A stretch of DNA of 64,000 nucleotides from UBA8752 sp965657965 (lineage in GTDB: Bacteria > Bacteroidota > Bacteroidia > Flavobacteriales_D > Sanyastnellaceae), in assembly GCA_965657965.1 (NCBI GenBank), contig CBFHQM010000002.1, forward strand, positions 144,222 to 208,221, given 5' to 3'. This document shows, piece by piece, positions 63,117 through 64,000 of this stretch. The notes beneath the pieces were generated by a model. The model did not search any database, had not been told where the DNA came from, and was given only the letters and a program-made list of their open reading frames with translations. Made by a program: the position numbers and the translations under genes. How positions within the stretch are numbered: the stretch's first letter is position 1; each line of letters begins with the position of its first letter.

Positions 63117-63638
63117 TCAAGAAAAGCCACCCTGAACGCGGCTTCTTCGCGCCTTGCTCAATGCTTCAGGGGTCACCCCTATGTAAGAGGCGATCATCCA
63201 TTGCGGGATGCGGTTGACCAAGTCTGGATAGGAGGCCAAAAACGATTCATACCTCTCCAGAGCAGAATGGCTCAGCAACATCATCACGCGCTGCTCCAAT
63301 GTCAAAATTCTGCGCAACAATCGATCGTAATGGCCTTCCCCAAAGACCTCATGGTTTTCATCAGGATTGCCTGGGTCTTCTTTAGATGGCATCTCGAAAC
63401 GATGAACTTCCGCATCTTCAATGGCCTGAACGTACACCTCTGAAGACTGCCCATTGATTTGGGCCTCAATGTCGCCTATGATCCAGCCTTCAGCGGCAAA
63501 CAACAGGATGTGCTCCTTGCCCTTGGCATCGACTTTATACGTTCTCAAAACCCCTTTGCGGACGAGGAAAGTACCGCCATTGGACTCACCTGGTCGAATC
63601 AAAAAATCTTGCTTTTTGATATGGACTCTTTCGCTCAT
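63117..63638 (-). CDS. Crp/Fnr family transcriptional regulator
   Basis: A 173-residue regulator, shorter than Crp itself. The cyclic-nucleotide-binding-like domain spans about residues 5-95 (KQDFLIRPGESNGGTFLVRKGVLRTYKVDAKGKEHILLF-type, with GWIIGDIEAQINGQSS). A connecting helix follows, then a short helix-turn-helix (RIPQWMIASYIGVTPEALSKARR). No Cys cluster for Fnr-type oxygen sensing is present. The ligand is unknown. It lies 84 bases upstream of the CDGSH gene on the same strand. Confidence 0.9.
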   Translation of the reverse strand: MSERVHIKKQDFLIRPGESNGGTFLVRKGVLRTYKVDAKGKEHILLFAAEGWIIGDIEAQINGQSSEVYVQAIEDAEVHRFEMPSKEDPGNPDENHEVFGEGHYDRLLRRILTLEQRVMMLLSHSALERYESFLASYPDLVNRIPQWMIASYIGVTPEALSKARRSRVQGGFS

Positions 63639-63706
63639 GCTGCCTGCTTCTTAACGAAGCTGAATCTAAAGGTCAACAGAGCCTCCACTTCTTGACCCAG
63701 TTCAAC

Positions 63707-63741
63707 AAAAATCCCGGTGAGTCAGGCGCTCACCGGGATTT
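63707..63741 (-). terminator. Intrinsic terminator after tRNA-Arg
   Basis: A long perfect stem AAATCCCGGTGAG/CTCACCGGGATTT with a 7-base loop, followed on the minus strand by TTG. It ends the tRNA transcript and, being A/T flanked on both sides, may act on both strands. Confidence 0.85.
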
Positions 63742-63748
63742 CTCAGGG

Positions 63749-63820
63749 TAGCTCCGGCGGGAATCGAACCTGCATCGAGGGTACCGGAAACCCTTATTCT
63801 ATCCATTGAACTACGGAGCC
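63749..63820 (-). tRNA. tRNA-Arg (anticodon CCG)
   Basis: The minus strand folds into a 72-base cloverleaf: a GGCTCCG acceptor 5' strand pairing with CGGAGCT, an anticodon stem AGGGT/ACCCT with loop TTCCGGT (anticodon CCG), and a T arm with GGTTCGATTCC. The 3' CCA is not encoded. Confidence 0.93.
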
Positions 63821-63822
63821 AG

Positions 63823-63850
63823 AAAAAAACGGTGCGCCTGGAGCGCACCG
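63823..63850 (-). terminator. Intrinsic terminator between tRNA-Ala and tRNA-Arg
   Basis: The stem CGGTGCG/CGCACCG with a 7-base loop is followed by TTTTTTT on the minus strand. It lies 11 bases after the tRNA-Ala 3' end. Confidence 0.85.
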
Positions 63851-63861
63851 TCCGGTTGTTG

Positions 63862-63935
<74 letters not shown>

Positions 63936-63972
63936 TTCCACAAGTGGGTGTCCTTCCCTTCGGAAGCGGGGG

Positions 63973-63980
63973 CAAATATA
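63973..63980 (-). promoter_or_regulatory. -7 promoter element TATATTTG for the tRNA genes
   Basis: An exact TAnnTTTG match, 37 bases before the 5' end of tRNA-Ala. Confidence 0.55.
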
Positions 63981-64000
63981 GGTGGTCGATTGACTTCCCC

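Overview
The window looks like a compact chromosome segment from a member of the Bacteroidota, most likely a Flavobacteriales-type marine or freshwater lineage with moderately high GC. The evidence is a complete Bat (aerotolerance) operon, a type IX secretion (T9SS) sorting tail, DUF5916 and choice-of-anchor B proteins, a DUF4476 protein, the operon order thrS-infC-rpmI-rplT, and many TAnnTTTG promoter elements of the Bacteroidota type. Genes are densely packed. Same-strand neighbours often overlap by ATGA, convergent genes overlap at their 3' ends, and no gene-free stretch exceeds about 200 bases. I see no insertion sequence, prophage, CRISPR array or rRNA gene.

Layout. 1-6.8 kb: the end of an ABC exporter, a secreted choice-of-anchor B protein, a TIGR01777 epimerase-like protein, a photolyase, a CoA-transferase and a lytic transglycosylase. 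6.8-8.2 kb: rfbC and a Wza-type export lipoprotein, co-oriented with the transglycosylase. 8.2-18.5 kb: an acetyltransferase, mltG, a DUF5916 outer-membrane protein, an M23 peptidase, a coiled-coil protein, zapA, rny, a Wzx-like flippase and a DUF4476 protein. 18.5-22.8 kb: a serine/PLP cluster (serC, serA, DUF1015, YggS). 22.8-27.6 kb: a flavin oxidase and an ATP-grasp ligase behind a cysteine-codon leader and terminator, then priA. 27.7-30.4 kb: bcp, recA and a TPR lipoprotein. 30.4-33.6 kb: the thrS translation operon. 33.7-35.4 kb: an SH3-like secreted protein, a DUF4442 thioesterase-like protein and a MazG-like pyrophosphohydrolase. 35.4-43.9 kb: the moxR-DUF58-(DUF4381-like)-batA-batBC-batDE operon. 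43.9-51.2 kb: exported proteins, a second flippase and an M1 peptidase. 51.2-53.3 kb: a beta-carbonic anhydrase divergent from a nitric oxide synthase oxygenase. 53.3-62.1 kb: a PqqB-like hydrolase, pbpC and an alpha-2-macroglobulin. 62.2-64 kb: a small lipoprotein, a twin CDGSH protein, a Crp-like regulator and the tRNA-Ala and tRNA-Arg genes.

Most notable. The ATP-grasp/flavin-oxidase operon is preceded by a 26-codon ORF with five Cys codons in a six-codon run, a small hairpin right after that run, and a rho-independent terminator just before the ATP-grasp start. This is the layout of a ribosome-mediated cysteine attenuator. I know of no described example in this phylum. Other points are a NOS with a His-rich tail ending in a Cys-Pro motif, fused Bat proteins, a deiodinase-like domain fused to calcium-type repeats and a T9SS tail, and a genome-wide habit of placing the -7 element 3-8 nt before start codons, which suggests leaderless mRNAs.
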